Assembly (NCBI RefSeq): GCF_036226745.1
Contig: NZ_CP109013.1
Span: 6,944,001 to 7,008,000, forward strand
From: Streptomyces sp. NBC_00683
GTDB taxonomy: Bacteria > Actinomycetota > Actinomycetes > Streptomycetales > Streptomycetaceae
Direction of reading: 5' to 3'
DNA length: 64,000 nucleotides
How positions within the stretch are numbered: position 1 is the first letter of the stretch; each line of letters opens with the position of its first letter. The notes beneath the pieces were generated by a model. The model saw nothing but the letters and a program-made list of their open reading frames with translations, searched no databases and was not told where the DNA came from. The translations under genes and the position numbers were made by a program. Positions 42,491 through 52,067 of this stretch are shown here, piece after piece.

Positions 42491-42504
42491 GCTCGCCGCC
42501 GACC

Positions 42505-43344
42505 ATGGGCACCCCCGAACTGATCTCCGCGCGGTCGCCGCGCGTCGCCGCCGCACGACGGCTGGCCAGGCGCAACTTCCGCGGCAAGGAGCGCAGGTTC
42601 ATCGCCGAGGGGCCGCAGGCCGTGCGGGAGGCCGCGGCGCACCGGGGCAGCGACGGCGAGCCCACGCTGACCGAGCTCTTCGCCACCGTCGAGGCCGCCG
42701 AACGGTACGCCGACATCATCGACGCCGCCCACGAGGCGGGCGCCCGGGTGCACCTCGCGGACAGCGACGTGCTGGCAGACGTCTCGCAGACCGTCACCCC
42801 GCAGGGCCTGATCGGCGTCTGCCGCTTCCTGGACTCGCCCTTCGAGGAGATCCTCGCGGCGAAGCCCACGCTGGTCGCCGTACTCGCCCACGTACGGGAC
42901 CCCGGGAACGCCGGCACCGTGCTGCGCTGCGCCGATGCCGCGGGCGCCGACGCCGTCGTGCTCACCGACGCGTCCGTGGACCTGTACAACCCCAAGTCGG
43001 TCCGTGCCTCCGTCGGCTCGCTCTTCCATCTGCCGGTCGCCGTCGGCGTGCCCGTCGAACAGGCCGTACAGGGGCTGCGGGACGCGGGCGTGCGCATCCT
43101 GGCGGCCGACGGAGCGGGCGCGGACGACCTCGACGACGAACTCGACGCGGGCACCATGGGCGGGCCCACCGCCTGGGTGTTCGGCAACGAGGCGTGGGGG
43201 CTGCCGGAGGAGACCCGGGCACTGGCCGACGCCGTCGTCCGGGTCCCGATCCACGGCAGGGCGGAGAGCCTCAATCTCGCCACTGCCGCCGCCGTGTGCC
43301 TCTACGCCTCCGCGCGGGCCCAGCGCCCGCGGCACACCGGCTGA
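42505..43344 (+). CDS. SpoU/TrmH-family RNA 2'-O-methyltransferase
   Basis: A 279-residue protein from ATG 42505. An N-terminal substrate-binding domain (RNFRGKERRFIAEGPQAV) precedes the SPOUT knot: LAHVRDPGNAGTVLRCADAAG near residue 132, ASVDLYNPKSVRASVGSLFH near residue 158, AWVFGNEAWGLPEE near residue 223 and IPIHGRAESLNLATAAA-like HGRAESLNLATAAAVCLY. It methylates a ribose in rRNA or tRNA using SAM; the site is unknown. The place after rplT is conserved in actinobacteria. Confidence 0.92.
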   Translation: MGTPELISARSPRVAAARRLARRNFRGKERRFIAEGPQAVREAAAHRGSDGEPTLTELFATVEAAERYADIIDAAHEAGARVHLADSDVLADVSQTVTPQGLIGVCRFLDSPFEEILAAKPTLVAVLAHVRDPGNAGTVLRCADAAGADAVVLTDASVDLYNPKSVRASVGSLFHLPVAVGVPVEQAVQGLRDAGVRILAADGAGADDLDDELDAGTMGGPTAWVFGNEAWGLPEETRALADAVVRVPIHGRAESLNLATAAAVCLYASARAQRPRHTG

Positions 43345-43433
43345 GACGCCCCGGTACCGAAGCTCCACCGATCGATCCAAGCCACACCCGCCGGTGCGCC
43401 GCCTCGGGGTGTCGCTCGCCGTCCGGCGCCTAG

Positions 43434-43439
43434 TAGGGT
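43434..43439 (+). promoter_or_regulatory. Candidate -10 box of the PAS histidine kinase gene
   Basis: TAGGGT at 43434-43439, preceded by TAG, with no convincing -35. It lies 51 bases before ATG 43490. Confidence 0.3.
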
Positions 43440-43489
43440 GACGAACTCGGGGGCCCACTGCACCGGTTCGAGAGGTGGGGTACGGGAAT

Positions 43490-44644
43490 ATGGCTGTCGG
43501 CATGAGCAGGCCGCGTCAGACACACACGGCCGCCGTGCGCGCCATCACCGACGGGGAAGGTACGAGCGGCATCATCGGGGACACGGCGACGGGCATCGAC
43601 CCGGACGACCTGCCCGACGGCCTCGTCGTCGCCGACGAGAGCGGCAGGATCATCTGCTTCAACTCGGCAGCGGCGCGGATCACCGCCACACCGCGGGCCG
43701 CGGCCCTGGGCCGCCCCCTCGAGCACGCGCTGCCCCTCGAAGACCTCAAGGGCCGCCGCTGGTGGGCCCTGACCGACCCGTACGGGGGCCTCGCCACCCG
43801 GGTCGGACAGCCCGAGCGGAACCTGCTGCTCCCCGGCGGCCGCGAGGTCCTGGTATCGGCACGGTACGTACGCGACGTCCCGACCGGCCCGGTCCGCCGA
43901 CTGGTCGTCTCGCTCCGCGGCACCGAGGCGCGCCGCCGCACCGAGCGCAGCCACGCCGAACTGATCGCCACCGTCGCCCACGAGCTGCGCTCCCCGCTGA
44001 CCTCGGTCAAGGGGTTCACCGCGACCCTGCTGGCCAAGTGGGAGCGTTTCACCGACGACCAGAAGCGGCTCATGCTGGAGACCGTCGACGCCGACGCCAA
44101 CCGCGTCAACCGGCTCATCGCGGAGCTGCTCGACATCTCCCGCATCGACTCCGGGCGCCTGGAACTGCGCCGCCAGCCCGTGGACATCTCCGCCGCCGTC
44201 GAACGCCACGTCCAGGCCCACACGGCGAACGGCCAGGCCCCGGACCGATTCCTCGTTCGCACCCGGCAGCCGCTGCCCGACCTCTGGGCCGACCCCGACA
44301 AGGTCGACCAGGTCCTGGGCAACCTCCTGGAAAACGCGGTGCGCCACGGCGAGGGAACGGTCACTATTGAGATCGCCCCTGCACCCGCACCGGGGAAGAG
44401 CGACGAGAGCGGAACGGCAGTCACCGTGAGCGACGAAGGTCCCGGCATCCCCGAGGAGTCGATGGGCCGCGTCTTCACCCGCTTCTGGCGGGGGAGCAAG
44501 CGCGGCGGGACCGGCCTGGGCCTCTACATCGTCAAGGGCATCGTCGAGGCGCACGGCGGCACGATCACCGTCGACCGGGGGCCCGGCGGCGGCGCCGAGT
44601 TCCGATTTATCCTGCCCGTGAGCGCCCCGGCCTATCTGAAATAA
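43490..44644 (+). CDS. PAS-domain sensor histidine kinase
   Basis: A 384-residue soluble kinase; the start at ATG 43490 is chosen for spacing to GGTGGGG, with GTG 43475 and ATG 43502 as alternatives. A PAS domain (DLPDGLVVADESGRIICFNS, residues ~32-51) precedes the HisKA phosphoacceptor ATVAHELRSPLTSVKGFTA near residue 165 and the ATPase boxes NLLENAVRHGEG, VSDEGPGIPEE and GGTGLGLYIVKGIVEAHGG. There are no membrane helices, so it senses a cytoplasmic signal. No response regulator gene is adjacent: it is an orphan kinase between an RNA methyltransferase and pheS. Confidence 0.9.
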   Translation: MAVGMSRPRQTHTAAVRAITDGEGTSGIIGDTATGIDPDDLPDGLVVADESGRIICFNSAAARITATPRAAALGRPLEHALPLEDLKGRRWWALTDPYGGLATRVGQPERNLLLPGGREVLVSARYVRDVPTGPVRRLVVSLRGTEARRRTERSHAELIATVAHELRSPLTSVKGFTATLLAKWERFTDDQKRLMLETVDADANRVNRLIAELLDISRIDSGRLELRRQPVDISAAVERHVQAHTANGQAPDRFLVRTRQPLPDLWADPDKVDQVLGNLLENAVRHGEGTVTIEIAPAPAPGKSDESGTAVTVSDEGPGIPEESMGRVFTRFWRGSKRGGTGLGLYIVKGIVEAHGGTITVDRGPGGGAEFRFILPVSAPAYLK

Positions 44645-44845
44645 AGGGGTTTCGCGCCAGCGAATCGGACAGGGTGGTGGCGGGCGACGGGAGGGCCTGA
44701 GCGGCCCACGGGCTCCTTCGCCTCTCCCCGGCCCTTAGACTCGACTTTTGGCACCTTTGCGTCCTCAGTCGTCGAGCGAGGGGCCGCGGGGTCCGGGGTT
44801 TCCCCGGTTCAGCGCAGTATCAGCCAATCGGAAGCACGGGAAGAG

Positions 44846-45973
44846 ATGTCGGCACCGAACAAGTCGTACGACCCAGTCGAGGTCGAGGCACTGAAACCGG
44901 AAGAGATCGAGCGCATGCGGGACGAGGCGTTCGCCGCCTTCGCCGCTGCCGGCGACCTCGACGCGCTCGCCCAGGCGAAGACCGCGCACACCGGTGGCAC
45001 CTCGCCCCTGTCGCTCGCCAACCGCGAGATCGGCGCCCTGCCGCCGCAGGCCAAGGCCGAGGCGGGCAAGCGCGTGGGCCAGGCCCGCGGCGCCGTGTCC
45101 AAGGCCCTCGCCGCCCGCCAGACGGAGCTGGAGGCCGAGCGTGACGCCCGTGTGCTCGTCGAGGAGGCAGTGGACGTCACGCTGCCCTACGACCGCATCC
45201 CGGCCGGTGCGCGCCACCCCCTCACGACCATCATGGAGCGCGTCGCCGACGTCTTCGTCGCGATGGGCTACGAGATCGCGGAGGGCCCCGAGGTCGAGGC
45301 GGAGTGGTTCAACTTCGACGCCCTGAACTTCGTGCCCGACCACCCGGCCCGGCAGATGCAGGACACCTTCTTCGTCCAGGGCGCCGACGGTGCCAGGAAC
45401 GACGAGTCCGGTGTCGTGCTGCGCACGCACACCTCGCCGGTCCAGGCCCGCTCGCTGCTCAGCCGCAAGCCCCCCGTCTACGTGGTCTGCCCCGGCAGGG
45501 TCTACCGCACCGACGAGCTCGACGCGACTCACACCCCGGTCTTCCACCAGATCGAGCTGCTCGCCGTCGACGAGGGCCTCACCATGGCCGACCTCAAGGG
45601 CACCCTCGACCACATGGTCCAGGCGCTCTTCGGCCCGGACATGAAGACCCGGCTGCGGCCGAACTTCTTCCCGTTCACCGAGCCGTCCGCCGAGATGGAC
45701 ATGGTCTGCTACGTCTGCCGCGGCGAGTCCGTCGGCAACCCGGACCGCCCCTGCCGCACCTGCGGCAGCGAGGGCTGGATCGAGCTCGGCGGCTGCGGCA
45801 TGGTCAACCCCAAGGTGCTCGTCGCCTGCGGGGTCGACCCCCAGAAGTACAGCGGATTCGCCTTCGGGTTCGGCATCGAGCGGATGCTGATGTTCCGCCA
45901 CAACGTCGAAGACATGCGAGACATGGTCGAGGGTGACGTCCGGTTCACCCGGCCGTTCGGGATGGAGATCTGA
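44846..45973 (+). CDS. pheS: Phenylalanyl-tRNA synthetase alpha subunit
   Basis: A 375-residue class II synthetase subunit from ATG 44846 with GGGAAGAG upstream. An N-terminal coiled-coil arm (residues ~5-95) precedes the catalytic core: motif 1 [20 protein letters not shown], motif 2 [13 protein letters not shown] after [14 protein letters not shown], and motif 3 [18 protein letters not shown]. Four Cys ([19 protein letters not shown]) form a zinc-ribbon-like insert. With PheT it makes the alpha2-beta2 enzyme that charges tRNA-Phe. Its leader (44645-44845) has a CCGGGG/CCCCGG hairpin, but I see no complete T-box. Confidence 0.97.
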   Translation: MSAPNKSYDPVEVEALKPEEIERMRDEAFAAFAAAGDLDALAQAKTAHTGGTSPLSLANREIGALPPQAKAEAGKRVGQARGAVSKALAARQTELEAERDARVLVEEAVDVTLPYDRIPAGARHPLTTIMERVADVFVAMGYEIAEGPEVEAEWFNFDALNFVPDHPARQMQDTFFVQGADGARNDESGVVLRTHTSPVQARSLLSRKPPVYVVCPGRVYRTDELDATHTPVFHQIELLAVDEGLTMADLKGTLDHMVQALFGPDMKTRLRPNFFPFTEPSAEMDMVCYVCRGESVGNPDRPCRTCGSEGWIELGGCGMVNPKVLVACGVDPQKYSGFAFGFGIERMLMFRHNVEDMRDMVEGDVRFTRPFGMEI

Positions 45974-48486
45974 TGCGCGTCCCGCTTTCCTGGCTGCGGG
46001 AGTACGTCGACCTGCCGGAGACCGAGACCGGCCGTGACGTACAGGCCAAGCTCGTCGCCGTGGGCCTCGAGGTAGAGACCGTCGAGCAGATCGGCGCGGG
46101 CCTCAAGGGCCCCCTCGTCGTCGGTCAGGTACTGACCATCGAGGAGCTGGAGGGCTTCAAGAAGCCCATCCGCTTCTGCACCGTCGACGTCGGCACCGCC
46201 AACGGCACCGGCGAACCGCAGGAGATCGTCTGCGGCGCCCGTAACTTCGCCGTCGGCGACAAGGTCGTCGTGGTCCTCCCGGGTGCCGTCCTGCCCGGCG
46301 ACTTCGCGATCGCCGCGCGCAAGACGTACGGCAGGACCTCGCACGGCATGATCTGCTCCACCGACGAGCTCGGCATGGGCGACGACGGTACGCACGGCAT
46401 CATCGTGCTGCCGCCCGAGCACGAGGTCGGCACCGACGCGATCGAGCTCCTCGAGCTCATCGACGAGGTCCTCGACATCGCCGTCACCCCCGACCGGGGC
46501 TACTGCCTGTCGATGCGCGGTGTCGCCCGCGAGACCGCGATCGCGTACGGTCTGGCGCTGCGCGACCCGGCGCTGCTGGACGTGCCCGCGCCGAACGCGT
46601 ACGGCTACCCGGTGAAGGTCGCCGACCCGATCGGCTGCTCGCGTTTCACCGCGCGCACCGTGGTCGGTCTGCAGCCCGAGGCACGCTCCCCGATCTGGAT
46701 GCAGCGCAGGCTGCAGAAGGCCGGGATGCGCCCGATCTCGCTCGCTGTCGACATCACCAACTACGTGATGCTCGAGCTCGGCCAGCCGCTGCACGCCTAC
46801 GACCGGACCCGCATCCAGGGAGCGATCGGGGTGCGCCGCGCCCAGCAGGGCGAGAAGCTCACCACGCTCGACGGCACCGTGCGCGTCCTGGACGCCCAGG
46901 ACCTGGTCATCACCGACGACCGCGGGCCGATCGGTCTCGCGGGCGTCATGGGCGGTGCCGACACGGAGATCGCCGACGTGCAGGCCGAGGAGGCCGGCAC
47001 CACCGAGGTCGTCATCGAGGCCGCGCACTTCGACGCGATCTCCATCGCCCGGACCGCGCGCCGCCACAAGCTGGCCTCGGAGGCGTCCAAGCGCTTCGAG
47101 CGCGGCGTCGACCCGCAGGCCGCCGCCGCTGCCGCGCAGCGCACCGTCGACCTGCTGGTCCTCCTCGCGGGCGGCACCGCGGAGTCGGGCGTCACCGAGA
47201 TCAGCGCCCCGTCCGCACCCCGCACCATCGCCATGCCCGCCGATCACCCCGACAGGGTGGCCGGTGTCGCCTACGGCCGCGAGACTGTCGTACGCCGCCT
47301 CCAGCAGGTCGGCTGCGACGTCTACGGTCAGGACGAGCTGATCGTCACGGTGCCGTCCTGGCGCCCCGACCTCGCCGCGCCGAACGACCTGGCCGAAGAG
47401 GTCATCCGGCTCGAGGGCTACGAGAACCTCCCGTCCACGCTGCCGACGCCGCCGTCCGGCCGGGGGCTCACCGACCGCCAGCGGCTGCACCGGCGCATCG
47501 GCCGGGCACTCGCGGGCGCCGGTTACGTCGAGGCGCTCAGCTACCCGTTCATCGGCGACGCCGCCCTCGACCAGCTCGGCCTGGACAAGGACGACGCCCG
47601 CCGCCGCACGGTCAAGCTGGTCAACCCGCTGTCCGACGAGGAGCCCGCGCTGCGCACGACGCTGCTGCCGGGTCTGCTCGGGGCACTGCGGCGCAACGAC
47701 GGGCGGGGCAGCCACGACCTCGCGCTCTTCGAGACCGGTCTGGTCTTCCGGCCGTCCGGCGAGGAGACGAAGGCCGTACGGCTGCCCGTCGACCGCCGTC
47801 CCACCGACGAGGAGATCGCGGGTCTCGACGCGGCGCTCCCGCGTCAGCCGCGCCGCGCCGCCGTCGTCCTCGCGGGCGCCCGCGAGCAGGCCGGCTGGTG
47901 GGGCAAGGGCCGCCCCGCCGACTGGGCGGACTCCGTCGAGGCGGCACGCACGATCGCCCGTGAGGCGGGCGTCGAGCTGACCGTCCGCGGCGACCAGCAC
48001 GCCCCGTGGCACCCCGGCCGGTGCGCCGCGCTGTACGTCACGGTGAACGGCGAGGAGACCCTCTTCGGGCACGCGGGCGAGCTGCACCCGCGCGTCGTCA
48101 AGGAGCTCCACCTGCCGGAGCGGACCTGCGCCATGGAGGTCGAGCTCGACGTCCTGGAGCAGGCCGTCGACGGTGCGCTCCAGGCGCCGCGGATCTCCAC
48201 CTTCCCGGTGGCGACCCAGGACGTGGCGCTCGTGGTCGGGCAGGACGTGTCCGCCGACGCGGTCGAGAAGGCGCTGCGCGAAGGCGCCGGCGACCTCCTC
48301 GAGTCGCTGCGGCTGTTCGACGTCTTCACCGGCGACCAGATCGGCGAGGGAAAGAAGTCCCTGGCGTACGCGCTGCGCTTCCGCGCCACCGACCGCACGC
48401 TCACCGTCGACGAGGCCTCCGCGGCCCGTGACACCGCGGTCGCACTGGCCGCCGAGCGCACGGGCGCGGTGCTGCGCGGCGCGTAG
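45973..48486 (+). CDS. pheT: Phenylalanyl-tRNA synthetase beta subunit
   Basis: An 837-residue protein; its ATG at 45973 overlaps the pheS stop by one base. In order it shows the tRNA-binding OB domain (residues ~40-150), B3/B4 editing domain (around 210-380), B5 domain, catalytic-like core ([19 protein letters not shown]) and the C-terminal anticodon-binding domain ([15 protein letters not shown]). The editing domain hydrolyses Tyr-tRNA-Phe. A large open frame on the other strand is a shadow of codon bias. Confidence 0.97.
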   Translation: MRVPLSWLREYVDLPETETGRDVQAKLVAVGLEVETVEQIGAGLKGPLVVGQVLTIEELEGFKKPIRFCTVDVGTANGTGEPQEIVCGARNFAVGDKVVVVLPGAVLPGDFAIAARKTYGRTSHGMICSTDELGMGDDGTHGIIVLPPEHEVGTDAIELLELIDEVLDIAVTPDRGYCLSMRGVARETAIAYGLALRDPALLDVPAPNAYGYPVKVADPIGCSRFTARTVVGLQPEARSPIWMQRRLQKAGMRPISLAVDITNYVMLELGQPLHAYDRTRIQGAIGVRRAQQGEKLTTLDGTVRVLDAQDLVITDDRGPIGLAGVMGGADTEIADVQAEEAGTTEVVIEAAHFDAISIARTARRHKLASEASKRFERGVDPQAAAAAAQRTVDLLVLLAGGTAESGVTEISAPSAPRTIAMPADHPDRVAGVAYGRETVVRRLQQVGCDVYGQDELIVTVPSWRPDLAAPNDLAEEVIRLEGYENLPSTLPTPPSGRGLTDRQRLHRRIGRALAGAGYVEALSYPFIGDAALDQLGLDKDDARRRTVKLVNPLSDEEPALRTTLLPGLLGALRRNDGRGSHDLALFETGLVFRPSGEETKAVRLPVDRRPTDEEIAGLDAALPRQPRRAAVVLAGAREQAGWWGKGRPADWADSVEAARTIAREAGVELTVRGDQHAPWHPGRCAALYVTVNGEETLFGHAGELHPRVVKELHLPERTCAMEVELDVLEQAVDGALQAPRISTFPVATQDVALVVGQDVSADAVEKALREGAGDLLESLRLFDVFTGDQIGEGKKSLAYALRFRATDRTLTVDEASAARDTAVALAAERTGAVLRGA

Positions 48487-48514
48487 CACCCTTGCCCTCG
48501 GCGACGAGGGCCGG

Positions 48515-48536
48515 CGCAGGGCTCGCGCAGGGCTCG
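48515..48536 (+). repeat. 11-bp tandem repeat after pheT
   Basis: CGCAGGGCTCG occurs twice without a gap, followed by a partial third CGCA. It is in the 451-bp gene-free stretch 48487-48937. Confidence 0.85.
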
Positions 48537-48548
48537 CGCACAGTGAGG

Positions 48549-48579
48549 AGGGGCGTATCCGGCCACCGGATACGCCCCT
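48549..48579 (+). terminator. Strong terminator of pheST
   Basis: AGGGGCGTATCCGG (48549-48562) and CCGGATACGCCCCT (48566-48579) form a perfect 14-bp stem with a CCA loop, followed by TCTTCT. Confidence 0.88.
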
Positions 48580-48877
48580 TCTTCTGTCTCGCCGGGCGTG
48601 TGGACCGCACGCGGGCCCCGGGGCGGCGCCGGGGGGAACCCCGGTCCGGCCGGTCCCGCATCCACCCTCCTGTCATCGGGGCAGTAGGTCGTGCGATCCG
48701 GCGCCGTCCGCCCTGCCACGGAGTGTCGGGCAGGTCGGCAGAACGGACGGCGCGGGTGCGGGTCGTCGAACTTTACGAGGGGGAGCCGACGACCCGGCCG
48801 CCTCTTGCGAGGCACTCATTCAAGCGACCGGTGCCCCGGCGCGGCAGAGCGCACAGCAGGATGGTTCGGGCATTCCG

Positions 48878-48911
48878 TTCACACCCCGTGTGAATCGTGC
48901 TCCACTAGGGT
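48878..48911 (+). promoter_or_regulatory. 17-bp operator dyad and -10 box of the TPR/HTH regulator gene
   Basis: TTCACAC-CCC-GTGTGAA (48878-48894) is a perfect inverted repeat; TAGGGT (48906-48911) is the likely -10. A factor bound to the dyad would cover the -35 region. Apart from this, the tandem repeat and the pheST terminator, I see nothing in 48487-48937. Confidence 0.6.
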
Positions 48912-48937
48912 CATTGCGACGCGCACATGGGGGGGCA

Positions 48938-50278
48938 ATGGAGCCCAATGTCCTGCTCGAATCCCTGATCGACGAGGCGGGTGTGTCCCGCGCAGGGCTC
49001 GCCGGCCATGTCAACCAGGCGGGCCGCACCCGCGGCCTGTGCCTGAAGTACGAACACACCGCGGTCTCCCGCTGGCTCAAGGGGCAGCGCCCGCGCGGTC
49101 AGGTGCCTGACCTGATCTGCGAGGTCCTCGGCAGCCGGCTGGACCGGCCCGTCACGCTCGACGACATCGGTATGGGGACCTCCGGGGTGTACACGGTCGC
49201 GCACGGCTCGACCCTCCCGGGATTCGTCGAGCACGCGACCGCGCTGTGGCGCTCCGACGAACAGCAGCGCCCGAACCTCGTCTCCGCTCCCGCCGTCACG
49301 GGTACGACAGCGGTGATGCCCGTCTGGGAGTGGGAGAACCCGCCCGAGGACGCCGATGTGTCCCGCCCCGGGCCGTCCCGCGTGAGCATGGCCGACATAG
49401 CGATGCTGCGTGCGGCCCGCGCCCACTACGAGCAGATGTACCGAAAGGCGGGCGGCATCGCGACCAGGGCGCGCGTCGTCGGCTTCCTCAACTCCGAGAC
49501 CGCACCGCTCCTGCGCGGCGGGTACAGCGACGCGACGGGCCGTCAACTGCACCGTGCGACGGGCGGGCTGGTGGCCGTCGCGGGGATCTGCGCCTACGAC
49601 TCGGACGCCCATGGACTCGCGCAGCGCTACTTCCACCAGGCGCTGCGCCTCGCCAAGGCCAGTGGGGACCGGGGGCTCGGCGGCTATGTGATCGCGCTGC
49701 TGGTCAACCAGTCGCTGTTCCTGGCCGACTACCGCCGGTCCGTCGCGTTCGCCGAGGCGGCGCTGCGGGCCGCGGGCTCCCACATCACCCCGGCCCTGGC
49801 AGCCGATCTGTACGCGATGCAGGCCAAGGCCTACGCGCAACTCGGCGACCACCGGAGCGCCCTGGAGTGCATCCGCCGCGCCGAGTCCCAGGACGGCCGC
49901 ATCCACCCGGGCCACGAACCGGACGAGACGGGATACGTGCAGCCGGGACTCGTCAACGTCCAGGTGGCGGAGGCGCTCCTCAGGCTCGGGGACCTCCCCG
50001 GGGCCAGGGAGCACGCCGCGGCGGCCGTACGCTCCCCCGCGCACGACCGCGGCACCGTGCACAGGCTGGCGATGCTCACCCATCTCGAACTGCTCCAGGG
50101 AGAGCCGGACAAGGCGGCCCGCACCGCCTCGGAAATGGCAGAACGCGCCCGGGGCATGGAGTCGCGGCGGCTGCGCGACCGGCTGCGCTCCGTGCGGGAA
50201 CATCTGGCCGCGAGCGGCTGCGCGGACGCCGAAGCGGCGGCCGGCCTCATCGACGGGGCGCTGCGCGTGCCTCTGTGA
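48938..50278 (+). CDS. HTH-TPR regulatory protein (streptomycete family)
   Basis: A 446-residue protein from ATG 48938. The first ~70 residues form an atypical helix-turn-helix (LLESLIDEAGVSRAGLAGHV, then YEHTAVSRWLKGQRPRGQVP). Residues ~190-440 are helical TPR-like repeats (GLAQRYFHQALRLAKASGDR; AADLYAMQAKAYAQLGDHRS). Such proteins are numerous in Streptomyces and often pair with small effector genes; the place next to a Nudix gene after pheT is conserved. The likely function is regulatory, with protein or peptide partners binding the TPR part. Confidence 0.85.
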   Translation: MEPNVLLESLIDEAGVSRAGLAGHVNQAGRTRGLCLKYEHTAVSRWLKGQRPRGQVPDLICEVLGSRLDRPVTLDDIGMGTSGVYTVAHGSTLPGFVEHATALWRSDEQQRPNLVSAPAVTGTTAVMPVWEWENPPEDADVSRPGPSRVSMADIAMLRAARAHYEQMYRKAGGIATRARVVGFLNSETAPLLRGGYSDATGRQLHRATGGLVAVAGICAYDSDAHGLAQRYFHQALRLAKASGDRGLGGYVIALLVNQSLFLADYRRSVAFAEAALRAAGSHITPALAADLYAMQAKAYAQLGDHRSALECIRRAESQDGRIHPGHEPDETGYVQPGLVNVQVAEALLRLGDLPGAREHAAAAVRSPAHDRGTVHRLAMLTHLELLQGEPDKAARTASEMAERARGMESRRLRDRLRSVREHLAASGCADAEAAAGLIDGALRVPL

Positions 50279-50365
50279 GCTCCGCCCCAGGTGCCGCCGC
50301 ACGTTCCCTTGCGGGGCTGACCCTGCTCCGATGTTGCCATCGACCAGTCGGAAGGTGGCAAAACT

Positions 50366-50896
50366 GTGCAGTGGATGAACTTAGGCGAACAGACTGTGTA
50401 TGAGAACCGCTGGTTCCGGGTCAATCTGGCAGATGTCGTCCTCCCTGACGGCAGGCATCTCGAGCACTTCCTCATCCGGCTGCGGCCGGTGGCCGCGGCG
50501 ACCGTCGTCAACGAGGCGAACGAGGTACTCCTGCTGTGGCGGCACCGGTTCATCACCAACAGCTGGGGCTGGGAGCTCGCCGCGGGTGTCGTCGAGGACG
50601 GCGAGGACATCGCGGCCGGGGCCGCCCGGGAGATGGAGGAGGAGACCGGCTGGCGCCCGGGCGAGCTGCGCCCGCTGATGACGGTGGAGCCGGCCAACGG
50701 CCTCATCGACGCCCGGCACCATCTCTTCTGGACGCGGGAGGCGACGTACACCGGCCCCCCGGCGGACGGCTTCGAGTCCTCGCGCCGTGAGTGGATACCG
50801 CTCAAACTCGTGCCCGACATGATCGCGCGCGGCGAGATCCCGGCGGCCAACATGGCGGCCGGTCTGATGATGCTCCATCACATGCAGCTGGGCTGA
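50366..50896 (+). CDS. Nudix hydrolase with a TTA (bldA-dependent) codon
   Basis: A 176-residue protein from GTG 50366, 7 bases after GGAAGGTGG. The Nudix box GX5EX7REUXEEXGU is exact: it starts at Gly in GVVEDGEDIAAGAARE and ends at EEETGW, residues ~72-94. Members hydrolyse nucleoside diphosphates linked to other groups; the neighbourhood gives no substrate. Codon 6 (50381-50383) is TTA, the rarest codon in Streptomyces, read only by the developmentally controlled bldA tRNA. It is the only TTA codon I noticed in the window's genes. ATG 50375 would still include it. Confidence 0.9.
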   Translation: MQWMNLGEQTVYENRWFRVNLADVVLPDGRHLEHFLIRLRPVAAATVVNEANEVLLLWRHRFITNSWGWELAAGVVEDGEDIAAGAAREMEEETGWRPGELRPLMTVEPANGLIDARHHLFWTREATYTGPPADGFESSRREWIPLKLVPDMIARGEIPAANMAAGLMMLHHMQLG

Positions 50897-50914
50897 GTGC
50901 ACACGGACGCGCGA

Positions 50915-50947
50915 AAGGGCCGGCCGGGGGTGTCCCGGCCGGCCCCT
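50915..50947. terminator. Hairpin terminator between convergent genes
   Basis: AAGGGCCGGCCGGG (50915-50928) pairs with CCCGGCCGGCCCCTT (50933-50947) around a short GGTGT-type loop, between the Nudix gene and the convergent dehydrogenase gene. Confidence 0.75.
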
Positions 50948-50995
50948 TCACGTACACGGAAAGCACCTGGCGCGTGATTACGGCGCCGTGGGAAT

Positions 50996-51856
50996 TCAGT
51001 CGTACGGGTAGAAGCCCGAGCCCGTCTTGCGGCCGAGACGGCCCGCGTCCACCATCCGCTGGAGCAGCGGGGGAGCGGCGTACAGCGGCTCCTTGTACTC
51101 GGCGTACATCGAGTCGGCGACCGAGGCCACGGTGTCCAGACCGATCAGGTCGGCGAGCTTGAGCGGCCCCATCGGGTGGGCGCAGCCCATCTCCATGCCG
51201 TTGTCGATGTCCTCGCGGCTGGCGATGCCCGACTCGAACATCCGGATCGCCGAGAGCAGATACGGGATCAGCAGGGCGTTGACGACGAAACCGGAACGGT
51301 CCTGGGCGCGGATCGCGTGCTTGTCGAGCACGTTCTGCACGACGGCTTCGGCGCGCTTTATCGTCTCGTCCGACGTCGTCAGAGCGGGGATCAGCTCGAC
51401 GAGCTTCTGCACCGGCGCGGGGTTGAAGAAGTGGATGCCGATGACCTGGTCCGGCCGGGAGGTCGCCACGGCGAGCTTCACCAGCGGGATGGAGGAGGTG
51501 TTCGAGGCGAGGATCGCGTCCGGCCGGGTCACCACCTGGTCGAGCACCTGGAAGATCTCGGTCTTGACCTGCTCGTTCTCCACGACGGCCTCGATGACGA
51601 GATCGCGGTCCGCGAACTCACCGAGGTCGGTGGTGAAGCTGAGGCGGCCGAGTGTCTCGTCGCGCTCCTCCGCAGTGATCTTGCCGCGTTCGGCGGCCTT
51701 CGAGAGGGAGTTGTGCAGCCGGGTACGCCCTATTTCCAGGGCCTCGCCGGTGGTCTCGGCCACCATGACATCGAGGCCGCTGCGGGCGCACACCTCCGCG
51801 ATGCCTGCGCCCATCTGGCCACAGCCCACCACTCCGACGCGTGCAATGTCGGCCAT
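50996..51856 (-). CDS. 3-hydroxybutyryl-CoA dehydrogenase
   Basis: A 286-residue protein from ATG 51856 with GAGGTGA 9 bases upstream; GTG 51868 is an alternative. It has the NAD-binding motif VGVVGCGQMGAGIAEVCARS at the start, the catalytic His in GIHFFNPAPVQKLVELI near residue 140, and the C-terminal dimer domain (GCAHPMGPLKLADLIGLDT). It interconverts acetoacetyl-CoA and 3-hydroxybutyryl-CoA. In streptomycetes this supplies the ethylmalonyl-CoA route, fatty-acid and polyketide precursors. It stands alone, so the supply pathway must be elsewhere. Confidence 0.95.
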   Translation of the reverse strand: MADIARVGVVGCGQMGAGIAEVCARSGLDVMVAETTGEALEIGRTRLHNSLSKAAERGKITAEERDETLGRLSFTTDLGEFADRDLVIEAVVENEQVKTEIFQVLDQVVTRPDAILASNTSSIPLVKLAVATSRPDQVIGIHFFNPAPVQKLVELIPALTTSDETIKRAEAVVQNVLDKHAIRAQDRSGFVVNALLIPYLLSAIRMFESGIASREDIDNGMEMGCAHPMGPLKLADLIGLDTVASVADSMYAEYKEPLYAAPPLLQRMVDAGRLGRKTGSGFYPYD

Positions 51857-52067
51857 AGAGTCCGTCACCTCGTGCCTTTCGCTGATCTTCGTGCGGCAGT
51901 TCCCGTCTGATTCCGGTGCCCGCCTCGACCCCACGACGTTACTCCGCGATCCGGCCGCGGTGACCTGCGGGTCGGGAGGTCCCGGGGTGGGCATGATCTG
52001 CGTCACCGGCCATGACCGGAGCGGTACCGGAACGGCACAGGGGACAGACGCGTGAAAGGTGTGATGA

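Noticed and set aside
44671..44684. AGGGTGGTGGCGGG before pheS, resembling the start of a T-box sequence
   Set aside because: Only the first eight bases match AGGGTGGNACCGCG; there is no specifier stem, no terminator/antiterminator pair and no known pheST T-box in streptomycetes.
45709..48489. Over 900-codon minus-strand frame opposite pheT
   Set aside because: A shadow of pheT third-position GC bias; pheT is full length and unambiguous.
48492..48893. 133-codon plus-strand frame after pheT
   Set aside because: It runs through the pheST terminator and the operator dyad and has no domain or ribosome-binding site.
50791..51162. Plus-strand frame after the Nudix gene
   Set aside because: It overlaps the Nudix 3' end, crosses a terminator and runs antisense to the hydroxybutyryl-CoA dehydrogenase gene.
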